Positions 40,616 through 53,666 of a DNA stretch of 64,000 nucleotides are shown in pieces. The stretch's first letter is position 1, and every line of letters starts with the position of its first letter. Both the position numbers and the translations under genes were made by a program. The notes under the pieces are model-generated. The model was not told where the DNA came from. It did not search any database and saw only the letters and a program-made list of their open reading frames with translations. Source of the DNA: Lactarius indigo. Taxonomy: Eukaryota; Basidiomycota; Agaricomycetes; Russulales; Russulaceae. The DNA lies in the NCBI GenBank assembly GCA_025766275.1, contig JAFKAC010000177.1, positions 1 to 64,000 on the forward strand, in the 5' to 3' direction.

Positions 40616-40699
40616 ACGAAACCATTAATTAGCGCTACCTGTCGCTGCCGTGCTATATGAGGGCCAATGCGTACGCTCCGTTTCTTTCAGGCCCCATAC

Positions 40700-42646
40700 T
40701 GGCTCCCATAGCCATTCTGATCTGACGTCACAATAGGTCTCGCTGCGTGGAGGTCGCTACTTTGATTAAATACAGCGGAGAAACGGAAGGATGCGGTGGA
40801 GGATTTATATCTACTGGATTGTCGACGGTGGTGTGTTGGCTGGTGTCTTGGTGCACCGTTCATACGGTACAGCCAGCTGGAGAACGGGAGAGCGCCGTCC
40901 CGCGCACTGAGCGGTAGCAGTGGTCAGAGAGTCGCCGGTGGCGAGAAATTTGAGACCCACAGGGCGAAAGATTGGCGCGACGCAGCAGGCGTCTAAAAAG
41001 GCTGCCAGCCCAGCCGTAACTCGCTGCCAGCCAGGGGGAAGGGGCAGAAAAACGGGCTATACTAGAACCCATCACATACTGTGCTATAATGATGAGCGAC
41101 CGTGTGGCAAGTGTGCCCTTTTGACTGAAGCTATTAAAGGAAATCTGAGCCATGGGTAGACCAAAGCTGCTATTCACGATGCCCCCGGGGTCCTGGCCCG
41201 TGCAGAACGCGAGAGTCGCAACGGCCGCTATCTCGGGGATTCGGATCAAGTCGCAGCCCGGGCGATAGGGTGAGGCGTACCCCGCCCAAGAACCCCACCC
41301 ATGCCGATGGCCCAGGTGATGCCCCATGGAACAGCAATTGCTGCGTTCGAAGCCTCCTCAGAGATATGTACAGCGGGGTCAAACGAGCCTGTATGGTAAG
41401 GAGGAATTGGTCTGTACGCGGTCACAAGCGCTGATTTGAAAGGCAAGACGCACATACGGTCCAAAGCGGTGCCAAGAAGCTCAAGATAAACGCAAAGCCA
41501 TCTGTTCAGTCACACGCTGTAGTTCCTAGGTCAGTGTTCAGTTGCCACATGAATTAGGAGTGGACGCCCAATTCGTGAAGTTTCCGGGGGCATAGCTTGC
41601 GCTATTCTTGAGCTCCCTGGGAGTCGCAGCAGGGGGCGCGATAATGACAGCAGGACAGAGCCTGGGAGGTATTGGGATTGAGCGCATCGCACAAAATGGC
41701 ACCTGGAAAAGAGCTCACAGCATGCCCAATGCAGCATACGCATTCTGCAATCGTGCCAATACATTTGTCCCCAAACAGCATATAACGGCATGACTAAGCA
41801 CGATGCTGATGTACACGCCGCTGCAAGTAACCCCGGTGAGCAAGTCGGAGCGAGGAATAGGAGTGGAGCAACAAAAAAAGTTTGCGAATTCGTAGGGGTA
41901 AAGGAACCATGCGACCCGATGCCAGCCGCAGCCATGATTTGAATCGCTGCGCCCCAGTCAGCCGAAGCAACCGCACCGATGGACCTAATGGTATTGGCAT
42001 CTGTGTAAGAGAGAAAGGTAAGACTGGTGTCACCACTCCTGACTTGCGAGACTGACATCCGACGATCCAAGCTAGGAGATTATGCCATTTTGGGGAGGAT
42101 AAAGAGCGCGTCCAAAAATACGACTGTTGTCACGTGCAGACGAAGTGAGCGGGTCAATGATTTTGGGCGTCAACATACGCCACCTGATGTCGGAGCTGCT
42201 GAGGCAAGTTCTGCTACCGACAGGCCGACGATGAAGATGAAAAAACTGGCGACGGCCCACTAGAGAAACCGCTGAGTACGTTGTAGGATTTTTTGTAAGG
42301 AGTGAAGCGAAACGGACCCCCCAAACCATAGCCGCAGGACCACCATTCGGTAACGAGTAAAACAAGACCGAGCTGCAGCCAGAGACTACTTGGTAAGGAT
42401 GCATGGGGAAAGGAGAACTGGGACAAACGCGATAGGTGGCAAGAGACCAACGATGCTAAATGCGATTCTGAAAACCTGAATGAGGGGGTTGGTCCCTGAG
42501 TAAGTGACGGGGAAATAAGGACGAAAAAATACCTCGATTGGCTTGAAGGCTCGCCAGAATTCCTGCTTGTAACCGAGCTCAGCGAGTAGCTCTTCATCAG
42601 CACTGGCAATGGCTTGTTTGCGCCGTTTTCGAATGTCTGCCGACAT
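40700..42646 (-). pseudogene. GABA/amino-acid permease (APC superfamily), broken
   Basis: Minus strand from ATG 42646: MSADIRKRRKQAIAS, DEELLAELGYKQEFWRAFKPIE, a short intron, FRIAFSIVGLLPPIA, VLFYSLPNGGPAAMVWG (first membrane segments), ANTIRSIGAVASADWGAAIQIM, LSHAVICCLGTNVLARLQNAYAALGML followed by a TGA, DPAVHISEEASNAAIAVPWGI, QISFNSFSQKGTLATRSLIIIA and FARDGALPFSSWLYRMN near 40860. These fit the fungal UGA4/GABA-permease group, a 12-segment plasma-membrane transporter. Besides the TGA there are frame changes after NSQTFF and further on. Confidence 0.85.
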
Positions 42647-44852
42647 CGCTTGACCTTATGCTTGGAGCCTAGAGAAAGAAAGACCGAACTTATAAGAGGT
42701 TGGGGAAAAGTGGGGCTTGAGAAAAAGGGGGCCCGATGGGGTTCCATAGAGATAAGAGGGTGAATAGATAACATGGAAGGAGTGGAGACGAGCGCTCATA
42801 GCTACAGTACTGTAGTCTAAATCACTGAAGAAAATTGAATCGGTGAAGACACCGTGACCGCATTTATTTTCCTGGTCAGACACACCCTCTTGATTCGACC
42901 CGAATTCGACCCACACCCGACCCCTGCCGGACCGCTGGTGACTAATCCTGACTTTCCTTTTTTACTGGGCGTCACGTGTCTGTCACCTGTGGGATGCTTT
43001 TCACTTCGTTCCTTTCCACAAGTTGATCGCTTCAACCTGGTCAGTCCAAAATTGTCATAGTAAGTCTCCTTTACATGCACTAACACCCTGTTTTGGCAGA
43101 TCTCTACTTTTTCTGGAAGATCATTGGGATCTGCGTGCACAGAAAGGTTGTGCATTTGCAATAGCTTGTATGTGATACAGTAGTACGTTACCACGCCTTC
43201 ATTCACCCCAACCGCTTCACAGCTGCCCCGCTCCACGCTCCACAACTGCAACTATCCATAGAACTGCATACAGAAGACCATGTTGGCTGACAAGGTGCCC
43301 TTTGATGCTACTGCCCCAGTCATCACCATCGCCACATCGTCGTTGCAACTCTGAAGCTGCCGTTTTACAAACCAGTGTGTACATCCTGCCTTCGCCTTCT
43401 CCCCCGCCTTTACGCCTCATGACCGCCTACCTGTCCCTCATACCCCTCGAAGGTACACGCGAGTCGCTCACTGTACTTACTGTAGTACCACCCGCAAAAA
43501 GGTAATGTTTATCCCTGCCATCTCCATTCCAGCTCGCGCATCCACAGGGCACCCTTTACACCCGCCAGTACATCACCACTTACGAGTTACCACTCCCACT
43601 TTGCGCCACTTACAAAACATTTAGCTTTGTTTTGTTTTTTCTTGTTTCCCTCCGTTCTGTCTCATCGAGGGTAGGACAACGGCAGCCACAACATTGCCGC
43701 CGTTCCTTGCGCGCATGAAAGCACTCCCATTCGCCAGTTGCTACCGCATCGACTCCTTTGCCCATGCAACGATGCACCGACCCCGTCTTTCCCAACTGCC
43801 GCTACCCCATCGCTGTACCTGGTCATTGCGGCAACTCCCCCGCCTCCCCGGATCACGTTGCTACCACCCCGACTCTGTTGCCGACAGCAACGGTGATGGC
43901 AATTACAACGACGCAACCACAGCGACGAAGTGACGATAACGCGACCATGGCCATGACAACCGCGACGACGAAGCGCGCGCTGAAGACAGCCGCAGCCACA
44001 GCCGTAACGGCGATGATCGACGACGAAGTGCGCGACGATGAAGCGCACGAGACGGCGGCGGCGAGGACGGCGGGGACAGCATATCCAGCGTAGTGATATT
44101 CAGCTTAGTGTGTTTTAGTGTTTACGCAGAAGACATTATTATTTCTCATGTTCTTTGAATGATCTTTCGAGTGACCCTCTCAGTATCTTTCGCCAAGCTG
44201 CAGACCGGTAAGTATCCTTCTAGCAGAACTTTGAAAGGTATTGCACATCCAGGGGTCCTTCGGAAGATTTGGGCCATGCTTACCGAAAGCAAAAACCCCT
44301 TTCCAGCTTCTACCGCTTCTGCCACGTCTGGAAACTGAGAGGGGCTCAAAAAAGTGACATGTTTTTTCTGATACGTGGCTCCCACCGCCAGCCAGGCTTA
44401 CGACATGCCAGTGCGATAAGGTGGAGATGGAAAAGGGTATAGGAAAGGAACAGCAGAAGGGTAGGCAGGAATGAAAAAAAATGAGGACGTGAACGCTGAC
44501 AGGCACGAAGGAAGGAGCGATGAGCTGGCGTAGAAGTTTTGTTAAGGAGCCAGAGCGAGACGACACGCTGTCGTGCTGCTGTGGAATCAAGTGTGGGATT
44601 AAAGCTGATGCTGAAGTGATACTAGAAAAATCCATATGGAAGGGCGACGTGGAGCAAGAATGTGGAGGGGGCGACACAAGAACGAACGCTACCATGCATG
44701 GCTCAAATGAAGTGATCCGAGAATCTGCCGGGTAGATGATAGGAACCTTTTGACGAGAACTACGTGGCTGCCACCAACAACGCTGACGTGGAGATTCAAT
44801 GATGTGTATGTGAGGGATGGGCCTTTGAGGCACCGCGCTGGTGGGGGAGGAG
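42647..44852. other. Spacer with a low-complexity frame, no recognised gene
   Basis: Open plus-strand frames at about 43758-44093 (Ala/Thr-rich) and small minus frames are compositional. Upstream of the permease and upstream of the SNF2 gene. Contains one copy of a dispersed repeat at 44415-44573. Confidence 0.5.
44415..44573 (+). repeat. Dispersed repeat, copy 1
   Basis: About 159 bp, roughly 75-80% identical by eye to 61245-61409 in the same orientation. Both copies end in GACACGCTGTCG. Each lies within 400 bp upstream of one SNF2 paralog start, but in opposite orientation relative to the gene. Confidence 0.6.
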
Positions 44853-44853
44853 G

Positions 44854-44859
44854 TATATA
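44854..44859 (+). promoter_or_regulatory. TATA box of the SNF2-family gene
   Basis: TATATA in GGAGGTATATAGTGCGG, about 90 bp before the ATG at 44947. Confidence 0.5.
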
Positions 44860-44946
44860 GTGCGGGGTGTCTGTCAACGCAAACTCTGCGAATCCCACTT
44901 TTCTCAGGCTGAAAACCAGGCACTTTTATTTTGCTCTCACCTTGCT

Positions 44947-47900
44947 ATGCCCTCTGGAACGGTCGCCGATGCAGTCTTTGCTATTGGTAAAACCATATGG
45001 GACTACCCCGTTTGGAGAGAGCGTACAAAAGACGCTGTCCCACCTTTCTCCGCCGATGCCTCGACAGAGACTGGACTAGATCCCCGCGAGCTGGAGGCTG
45101 TGAGAGCGCTGGCCAGCCGGGTGCACGGAATGACAGCCTATCATGAACGGATCAAAGAGCTCGCCCAGGAAGAAGACAATGACAAGGTGGGGAAGGACGC
45201 ATGGGTGAAGTGGTTCAAGACAAAATACCCAGGCTGGCGGGTTCGGAAGGATGTGGAGGCAGTATTGGACATACACGGACGCCACCCACGACAGATGGTC
45301 ATGGGATTTGGAACGGTGAGTCGAGGGGATAATGATTGCCTTGTGTATGTGAGCGCTCAATGAGTTGTATTGCCCAGGTAGACAAGGTGCCGACGATGAA
45401 GGACGCCCAGATCGGACAAGCAGTGGAAGCAATCGCGGAGGCGTTGTTCGGCAATGACGCGTTTGTGGACCCTGACATCGCACACCCATTTGTCAAACCT
45501 GACATCAGCAGCTTCGTCTCGACGTTGCTATCGTACATTTGGAACCAGACGCGAAAGGCAGTGAAGACCCAATACGCTCGGCTGGAGAAAGGCAAGGAGG
45601 AAGTCAAACAGGAGTATGAGAGTAAGTAACAATGCACCTTCAGTGTATATTGACGATGGACCGCTTTCTAGAGCTCAGTCGTTTCGATAACGACTACAGA
45701 CCAAAGGCGGCCGATTTTCAGCCGTGGTTCAGGAAAGTAGACCGCCTGATGGTGCTCGCAACTGCCTTTGGGGACAAGCCAAGTGGGGACGTGTTGAAGG
45801 AACAGCTGGGGAATATCGGAGAAATGTATAAAGTGCTCACTGGGCAGGTCGCCCCTGAGACGGTCAAAGGTGAGCCTGGTTAACTTGGCGGTAACACGCG
45901 CACTCGATTACAGGGGCGTGAGACTGACGCCAGCCACCTTCCCTACCACAGGACTGAACAAAAATCTTCGAGATGCGGTGATGAGGTTGGCGTCGGGTAG
46001 AGAGGTCGACATAATGTGCCAGCAACTGTCAGAACGCCTGGAGCTGGAGAAGGCCCACATGGAAGACGAGGTGGTGTTCGACTTTGCGCCTGAGCCCGCG
46101 ATGGACTGGTCTGAGGGGGTGGAACACCTGCAGAAGAAGACACCTGAGGAACTGTACCAACTGCTCGGGTTGGAGAGACACGCGATCCCATTCTTCAGGG
46201 ATGAAATTTCTGAAGAGCTTGACACACCTGGGGAATCTGGTGCCAGTAGAATGGAACCATTTTCCTTGCGATGGCACCAACTCGTCGGGGTTACAAGGAT
46301 GGTCGAACGCGCGCAGGCGTCGCAACCTGTCTTGTTGATGGACGACGTGGGGCTCGGAAAGACTGTCCAGGTCCTAGCCTTCTTTGCAATGCTGGCGTAC
46401 TACCGTATGGTGCACAGGGAGAGCGGGAGATACCCAGGGATGTGGGGTAAGCAATATTTATCGTGCAATAAGTTCAGAGACACCCAAGATGACACATATG
46501 AAAGGGACGACGAATGGATGGTCAGACTGGGCTGGTAAACATGCCGTGCTACCCGATCACCCGTTCTTGATTGTCGTGCCACCACCTCTTTTGGACCAGG
46601 TGACATCCGAGTGTGTGCGCTTTCTGCAAGCTGGCTCGCTGGATGTGGTCAAGGTCACTGGAGGGTTGTTGCAGCGCAAGGGATTATGGACAGAGGTGGC
46701 TGAACGGTCAAAGGTGGCCGCAGGCATGAGGCTGTATGTCACGTCCACATCAGTGAGCACGCATTTAGCATGAGCCATGTCTATAATTACAGAGGGATTG
46801 GCTGACAGTCGGACGCTGCAGGCACTGATGTCAGATTCTAGCTTTGTCCATGTACTGCATGGCCGAGGTAAGCCGACGATGGCAGCACGTGCGGGTGCGC
46901 ATGAAGGGCAGTCCATCTTTGGGCGACAGTATCTCGCGGTCGCGATCGACGAAGCACATGGCTTCAGAAATGCGAACAAGCTGTATGGTGCGGTGCGTGC
47001 ACTACGGGAGAAAACTGATATATTCATTGGGATGACGGCGACACCGGTGACTACGCGAGCTGATGTGCGTATACCAGAGGTTGAGTGTGCGCGCATTTGT
47101 AACGTCGCCACGATGTTAGCTCGACTTGAGCGCGAAAGGCGGTAACAACTTAGCAATATATCGAGGCGCTAACTTGAAGACTTGAAGGTCCAAGCCTCTG
47201 TCTTAGTGAATGCACGAAGGCACACCGACAGGTTCTTCACAACGTTGCTTTGCAGGCGAAGTCGGGATCTCACAGATAAGATAGAGAAGAGAAGAGAAGA
47301 GAAAAGTGACGATTCAAGAAGACCAAGATGGCGTATCTTGGTCTTCACAAGACAGTTTAAATACAAGTCGAGCAGGCTTTCAAGCGCTGCTATGAGTCAC
47401 AGTAAAGTAGCGTCCAACGTATCGCGTAAGTAGCTCGAACCCTAATACTACTACTACTAGTATTAGTGGCACAGTCCTCAGTCAGCAATCAGCGCGCAAT
47501 CTCCTATCGTACTCGTAATCGCCTATCGTAAGTCCGCAACTAATCTACCTTACCGCCGTAGCTGCAACCGGTACAGTAAGGGTCCATGCATAATAGTCCG
47601 TCCGAGTCGAAACGTGACACATTTGAGAGCTAACGATGACCTCGACCGCAGGATTTGTGGCACATCAGGAAGGCTCTTGGGCTGCCCCAATTTGATGATG
47701 CTTATGACCATGAGTTTGATGAGATGAAGAAAGAGCTAGGTCGTGCCAAACGAGCAGACAACAAGCAGAAGAAGGCAGCCAATCAGGACGAGCTGGAGGG
47801 GCAACTGCAGTGCACTCATGGAGGGTGAGAAGGATGCACCGCCGACAGAAGTACACACCAGGTTGGAGACTGCGTCGTGGATCACGAAGATTCGGGAGAA

Positions 47901-50196
47901 GTACAAGGGGGCTGTAATACGGCGGACGGTGAACTCACTGGACTTCATGGACAACACAATCTCTGGACTTGAACCAGTATGAGGAGCATAAATGTGTGGT
48001 CGAGTTATATGACCACGAGTACGACGCATTGGAGACACTTTCTGAGCAAGCAATTGACGACAAGTCATTCGTGAAGCGGTTTGCAGGGGAGGTGAGTGTC
48101 AATGTGCCTTCATTCGAGAGGAAGGGAACTGACCCATGACACAGAAATTCTACCTGAAGATTCGGCAAAGTCTGCTCCACCCTTCCTGTGCGAAGATTGG
48201 ACCAGCGGTGAAAGCCGACGACCCAGACTTATACAGAAGGGTACCATCGGCAAAGCTCGACTCACTTGTTGAGATCCTAAAGCACCACTTGGCAGAGGAC
48301 GGTGCACCGATGATATTCCCAACGCGACATATCCCGTGGTCTCACTCAGTGACCAGCTCATCTCAGAAGCAGCAGCGGCAACAGCAGGCATCTACATTGC
48401 CTGACAAGGTTATCATATACGCATACTTTACGACCGCATTCAACTTGATAAACATGGTACGTCCCCAAACATAGCACCAAGGAGTCTTAGACGTGTGGCC
48501 GAATATCTAATTGCTGATCATTATATGCCACTGGCAGGTACTCGAAGCGAACAAGATCAAGATGCTTTGGATCGATGGGTCTATGCCACTGCGGCAGAGG
48601 ACAGAGAAGCTCAAGCAATTCAAGGAGAGCAGACGCGATGGAAAGTGCGTTCTGCTCATATCAAATGTGGGCTCAGTGGGGCTCAACATCGCATTTGCAA
48701 ATATTCTCATTATCGTCGTATGTACAAATGATCATGTGACCAAAATAACTGATATGTGATGCAACAATCATAGGACGTGCTATGGTCTGCGCTGGATGAC
48801 CAGCAGCTAATTGGGCGTATTTGGAGGCACCCCCAGCCAAAGACTGTGAAGGTCTATCGGCTGATTGGGGCAAAGTCTCCTGACATTTTCCTGAACAACA
48901 TATCATTCAGCAAGGGCTTCATACTGGAGTCATTTGCCAACATCGGAGACAAGCTCAGTGAGTGTGGAATGAGGTGGAAAGATGGAGAACTTGAATGCTG
49001 ACAGAGAGTGACTAACAGGGAAAGCGCTGGAGCTCGGTGATGAGGAGGACATCACAGATGACATGGTGGTCGAGCTTCCAGACGAGGAGCCAAGCGTGTC
49101 CAACAAGAAACGCAAGGTGGAAGCGTTACCGAAGGGGAGGGAGCAGAAGACCAAGACCGCCGCAGCACCACATGCCAGTAGACGGGGGAAGCCAAAGCAG
49201 GCAGAGCCAAGAACAGAGGTCGAGCCTGCTGCTGGCTCAGTGATTTCGACCTCGAACGCACCAGCGAAGAGTTTCGAAGGGCAAACATACACAGGAGGTA
49301 GTACCTGAGTAAACTCTGCATACTGAGGGCTGAGGTTTCCCCTTTGCTGCAGAAGTCCACCTCCGACCAGAGAGAGAAGGGCATTCCCAAGACCATTGCA
49401 GAGCTGGAGGAACTGATCCCACCATTCAATCTGCCAACAGGTGTCATCGACCAGGTGGACCCAGATTACGACGAGCAGATAGAAGAGCTCAAGTCCTCTG
49501 CCAACCCAGACATGTTCAAATATGTAAAGGCCTGCTTACTCATTCTTGGTGACCACCGTGGTGCGCTGAGAGATGCGAACCATGCTGAGGGTCTGCGGCT
49601 TCTGGAAGCAAGGGAACAAGCGTTGCGAGCCTTGTTCGGAACAATATGTGAAAGCAGCAATAGGGAAAGATATCCCCACAGTGCAGGTGGATGCAGATAT
49701 GGACATGGTCATCGGAGGTGAGTACCAGTGAGTGATGGGACTGTTGTGCACAAGAAAAACTGAATGCATAAAGCAGATGGTGATCTCTTTTCCGACTCTC
49801 CGCTCACTGAATTGGCGAGCCTTCCTGGCACTAGCACCGATGAGTTGGGAGCAACCTCTCTTTCAGCCGGCTCTAAGCACAGCCACAGCCTGAGCCGAGC
49901 AAGTTCGTCAGGAAGCGAGCGGTCGTCGAACCGACAGTGAGTGGGCGCGGGCAAGTCCAAGTCCAAGTCACTGACTGGGAGCAAGGAAGGTGTGACGCAG
50001 AAGGGAATGTACAGGCAAGGTAACAGCTCTGGACTATCGATGCCTGCCACAGATGAGCAGTTCCTGAGTGTTGAGACGGGCCCATCTTTGCGTCCGTTAA
50101 AGCACAAGGCGAGCGCGAAACGATTTTCCCCGGACTCGTCCACATCATTTAAGGACTTTGGCAAAAAGTGGAAGGGCAGCCAAGGCAAACGGTGAG
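44947..50196 (+). pseudogene. SNF2-family ATPase gene (copy A), frameshifted
   Basis: A large many-exon gene from ATG 44947 (MPSGTVADAVFAIGKTIW). Introns such as 45316-45377 splice cleanly. Helicase motifs in order: Walker A DDVGLGKTVQVLAF, motif II AIDEAHGFRN, motif III GMTATP, then in the C-terminal lobe WIDGSMPLRQRTEKL, LISNVGSVGLNIAFAN and motif VI DDQQLIGRIWRHPQPK, followed by a basic/acidic tail (VSNKKRKVEALPKGR) ending KWKGSQGKR at 50196. SNF2 ATPases translocate on DNA to move nucleosomes; this branch is a mushroom-specific multicopy family. Two one-base frame changes (near 47797, LEG/CSALMEGEK; near 47980, GLEP/YEEHK) do not look like introns. A solo Gypsy-3 LTR sits in an intron that would otherwise be about 64 bp. 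Confidence 0.8.
47098..47619 (-). repeat. Solo Gypsy-3 LTR inside an SNF2 intron
   Basis: 522 bp, same length and termini (TGTAACG...CGTGACA in plus reading) as the Gypsy-3 LTRs, about 98% identical. Flanks GCATT/CATTT fit a duplicated CATTT with one T lost at the junction. The intron GT (GTGCGTATAC) lies before it and the AG (TCGACCGCAG) after it. Formed by LTR-LTR recombination of a full element. Confidence 0.9.
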
Positions 50197-50670
50197 CTTC
50201 CAGAACAGTTCGATGGTCCAGGTGTCTTGTCCCCGCACCATTTCGAGCGCTGGGCGCTGGGCCTCCGTGCCTGAGCTTTCTTTTAGTCATGTAATTACAA
50301 ACGTATTTCGACCGGATTATCGTACCGTACTACCATGTGGAGTCATTGTGAACAATAGATCAAACTCAATGCATGATGAACAGCAAGAAAAAAATGAAGG
50401 ACAGCAAAGATGTTGTGACATCAAGGCCTTGATCGAGGCGTCGAGTAATAAGCCAATACGCACTACGTTACCATAAATCTGCCAGGCCTGACATATCTGG
50501 GTACTTAATTATGTATATTCCTTGCGAGTCACTTCCGTGCTCTCCGTTCTAGATTCGGTGCGGGCTGCAGGAGGGAAGGGGACTGGTGCATGGCAGAGGG
50601 AGGTGTACTAGCTATGAGGATATATAGTTTTTATATATTGTACTGATAGGTTATGAGGGGTTTGACTATA
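50197..50670. other. 3' flank of the SNF2 gene, nothing recognised
   Basis: Probable 3' untranslated region and spacer. No family signature. Confidence 0.45.
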
Positions 50671-50681
50671 CTTAAAGCAAA

Positions 50682-51105
50682 GGCGTCCAGGACGCCACAC
50701 ACATACAGACATAGGCTCTTTCCAGTCTGTGTGGTCCACTTGGACAAGACACGACACACATAACTTATATGTAACACATTGAAGGGAAGGGGTTTTGAGA
50801 GTCAGGACGTGATGTGTGCGCAGGCGTCCAGGACGCCACACAGAGAGATGACACACATAACTTATATGTAACACATTGAAGGGAAGGGATTTTGAGAGTC
50901 AGGACGTGATGTGTGCACTGGCGTCCAGGACGCCACACAGAGAGATGACACACATAACATACTGGAAGGAAGGATATTTGAGAGTCAGGATGTGATATGT
51001 GCACTGGCGTCCAGGACGCCACACAGAGAGATGACACACATAACATACCGGAAGAAAGGAAATTGAGAGTCAGGATGTGATGTGTGCACAGGCGTCCAGG
51101 ACGCC
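50682..51105. repeat. Minisatellite with a 15-bp perfect palindrome
   Basis: The hairpin GGCGTCCAGGACGCC recurs at 50682, 50823, 50920, 51006 and 51091 (spacings 141, 97, 86, 85). Between copies are CACACAGAGAGATGACACACA-type and TTGAGAGTCAGGA(C/T)GTGAT blocks. A minus-strand frame through it is repetitive and not a convincing gene. Confidence 0.85.
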
Positions 51106-52605
51106 ACGCACAGACTCTTTCTGGTCCGTGCATCCCAGTCGGGCTGGACATGAGAAGCACTCGTCAATCCCATATACACCTATGCAGAGTGTGTACCCCA
51201 GCCTAGGTGATGTGCCTGATGGCCTACTGTTCAGATACAACCAGGAATGGGCAACGAGAGGCTAGTCACAGCAGTTTGATAATTTAATACATTCTGATTC
51301 TGATTCCTGTTCAATTGGGAACTAGATGTCGACTTCGTCAACTGTGACCTAGCCTATCCCGATTTTTGGCTTTCTGTGGGACCGTGTGTGGGTGGACTTT
51401 CAGGCACAATGTAGGGTTGACTTCACTAAAGATGGGACAACTTACTGTAATTCATCCTAACTCACGATCAAACTCACGATCACAATATGGCTGGTGTAGG
51501 AGCGCGAGAATGCGCGACTAAGTACACAGTAAGTAAAAGTACCATAAGACGGAATAGAGTAAACTACTAGCCTCAGCCGTTTGGGAGAAAAGGCTGAGGT
51601 TGTACTACGTGAGCTGCGAAGTATTTGTGTAAGGGAAAATTATGTTTATAGAGTATATTTTGAGTCCGCAGTCGAGCAGCTGAGCCCGACCTAACGCACT
51701 CATGTGTTTCTAGTTCGGCCGGCCCGAGACTGTCCGACGCTGGTGCGTCGTGTGTGGCTGAACACTCCAACACCGTGACACCTTGAGCAGGCAGTGCAAA
51801 ATTCGTGCATAAAGTGATACAAAAATAAGGTCCGAAAGGGTGGGAGAGAAGATAGGATGATTGGCTTGCGTTACAGAAGTGTGTTGTGGGAGGAAAGGAA
51901 TGCGGGATCAAGTGCGGGATCCTTTAAGTTGTGGTTTGGATGGCCAAAGTGTGTCTGAAGAGACCCGTTTGTTGTGGGGATCTTGCAGTGAAAAAACCTG
52001 GGATAAACAGTGCCCACAAAGAGATTGAGATGATGCACCACCGTGACCAAGACCGTGACCCTCGTATCCTGTATGAGCAGCAAAAAGTACGGCCTGCAGA
52101 CGTGAATCCCAACACCCCAGTTATACAGATACACAGACCAACATACGCCTGCAGATATTGTAAACTGCCTCCACAACAAAAAAAGCAAAAAATAATTAAA
52201 TTGGTGTTAGTCCTTTTAAGCTGACAACGCGCTCGTGCTCACAGCCAGCTCGCAACCGCACCCACCCACCATTTGTGCGACGCCACTACCGAATTCACCA
52301 CCACCCGATGTCGACCTCAGGTCGACCCACAGCCACTTGCGACTATGGCCACAACTGATGGAGGTCCGACGCAAGCCAATCCAGCACGTGCTACGATGAT
52401 GATGCAGCCGTGACAGGGTTAGCAGGGAAGGTGGGAGGTGCTCCACATTTGTTGGTGGGGATCAGTTTGTACGTGACCATGTCGTATTGTAGCTGTTTGG
52501 CCACTACCTCCTCAGGAGTTGACTCATGGTCTCGAGAAGGGAGATGGGTCTGTGAGCTTTTAGTGCAAGTTCCGTACAGCGCTCATTTGTATTCGGGTGA
52601 AGTAT
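51106..52605. other. Spacer, nothing recognised
   Basis: Several short frames, none with family words. A short stem CCTCAGCC...GGCTGAGG is at 51571-51599. It precedes the truncated end of SNF2 copy B. Confidence 0.5.
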
Positions 52606-53113
52606 CAGACATTTTAATGATCAGTTGCTACTGCGGAATGCCAAACAATGTGGAGCAGGTCTACGATGAACTTGTGAAGTTCATCCTTCACTATTGGTTG
52701 GGGGATTGTTGGATTCATATATGCATCCACACCAAAAAGTTCCTCAGCGACGAATGGGACCAAAGGGATGAGGTCATCCTTGATGAAAAGTAAGCAGAGG
52801 GGGATGAAGGTGACAATAATTGTACTGACCATGCGAGCCTCGGTAGGATATCCGTATGTCTGTGAAGGGTGACGACCGAAGCCGTACAGGATTCGCTCAG
52901 TGTCAATCTGAAGACTCCAGGACCGAATGTGACCATTGACCCAGGCGTCCCAGGCGTCAGGGGCATGTTGAAACTTCGCGAGGGACTTTTGGGCCCGGAG
53001 AATGAAGCGTATGCGCTCATCATAGGTGGGAAGTGAATGAATGTCATATGTGAGGTTCTTGATGACCGTGAGCTGCCAGGAGGCAAGATGGGTATTGGCA
53101 GGAGTAGCGTTGA

Positions 53114-53635
53114 TGTAACGTCGCCACGACATTAGCTCGACTTGAGCGCGGAAGGCGGTAACAACTTAGCAATATATCGAGGCATTAACTTGAAGACTCG
53201 AAGGTCCAAGCCTCTGTCTTAGTGAATGCGCGAAGGCACACCGACAGGTTCTTCACAACGTTGCTTTGCAGGCGAAGTCGGGATCTCACAGATAAGATAG
53301 AGAAGAGAAGAGAAGAGAAAAGTGACGATTCAAGAAGACCAAGATGGCGTATCTTGGTCTTCACAAGACAGTTTAAATACAAGTCGAGCAGGCTTTCAAG
53401 CGCTGCTATGAGTCACAGTAAAGTAGCGTCCAACGTGTCGCGTAAGTAGCTCGAACCCTAATACTACTACTACTAGTATTAGTGGCACAGTCCTCAGTCA
53501 GCAATCAGCGCGCAATCTCCTATCGTACTCGTAATCGCCTATCGTAAGTCCGCAACTAATCTACCTTACCGCCGTAGCTGCAACCGGTACAGTAAGGGTC
53601 CATGCATAATAGTCTGTCCGAGTCGAAACGTGACA
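53114..53635 (-). repeat. Gypsy-3 3' LTR
   Basis: 522 bp; the third-module frame ends about 30 bp before it. Confidence 0.95.
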
Positions 53636-53666
53636 TCACCCCCCTTTTTAGCGTGAGGCCCCAGAC

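Noticed and set aside
43758..44093. Ala/Thr-rich 111-codon plus frame as a possible gene
   Set aside because: Low-complexity GCN/ACN composition, no homology that I recognise, no promoter cue.
47281..47310. AGAGA microsatellite
   Set aside because: It is part of the Gypsy-3 LTR and occurs in all three copies.
50608..51179. CRISPR-like array (regular repeat with hairpin)
   Set aside because: Units are 85-141 bp with conserved spacers, in a eukaryotic genome; it is a minisatellite.
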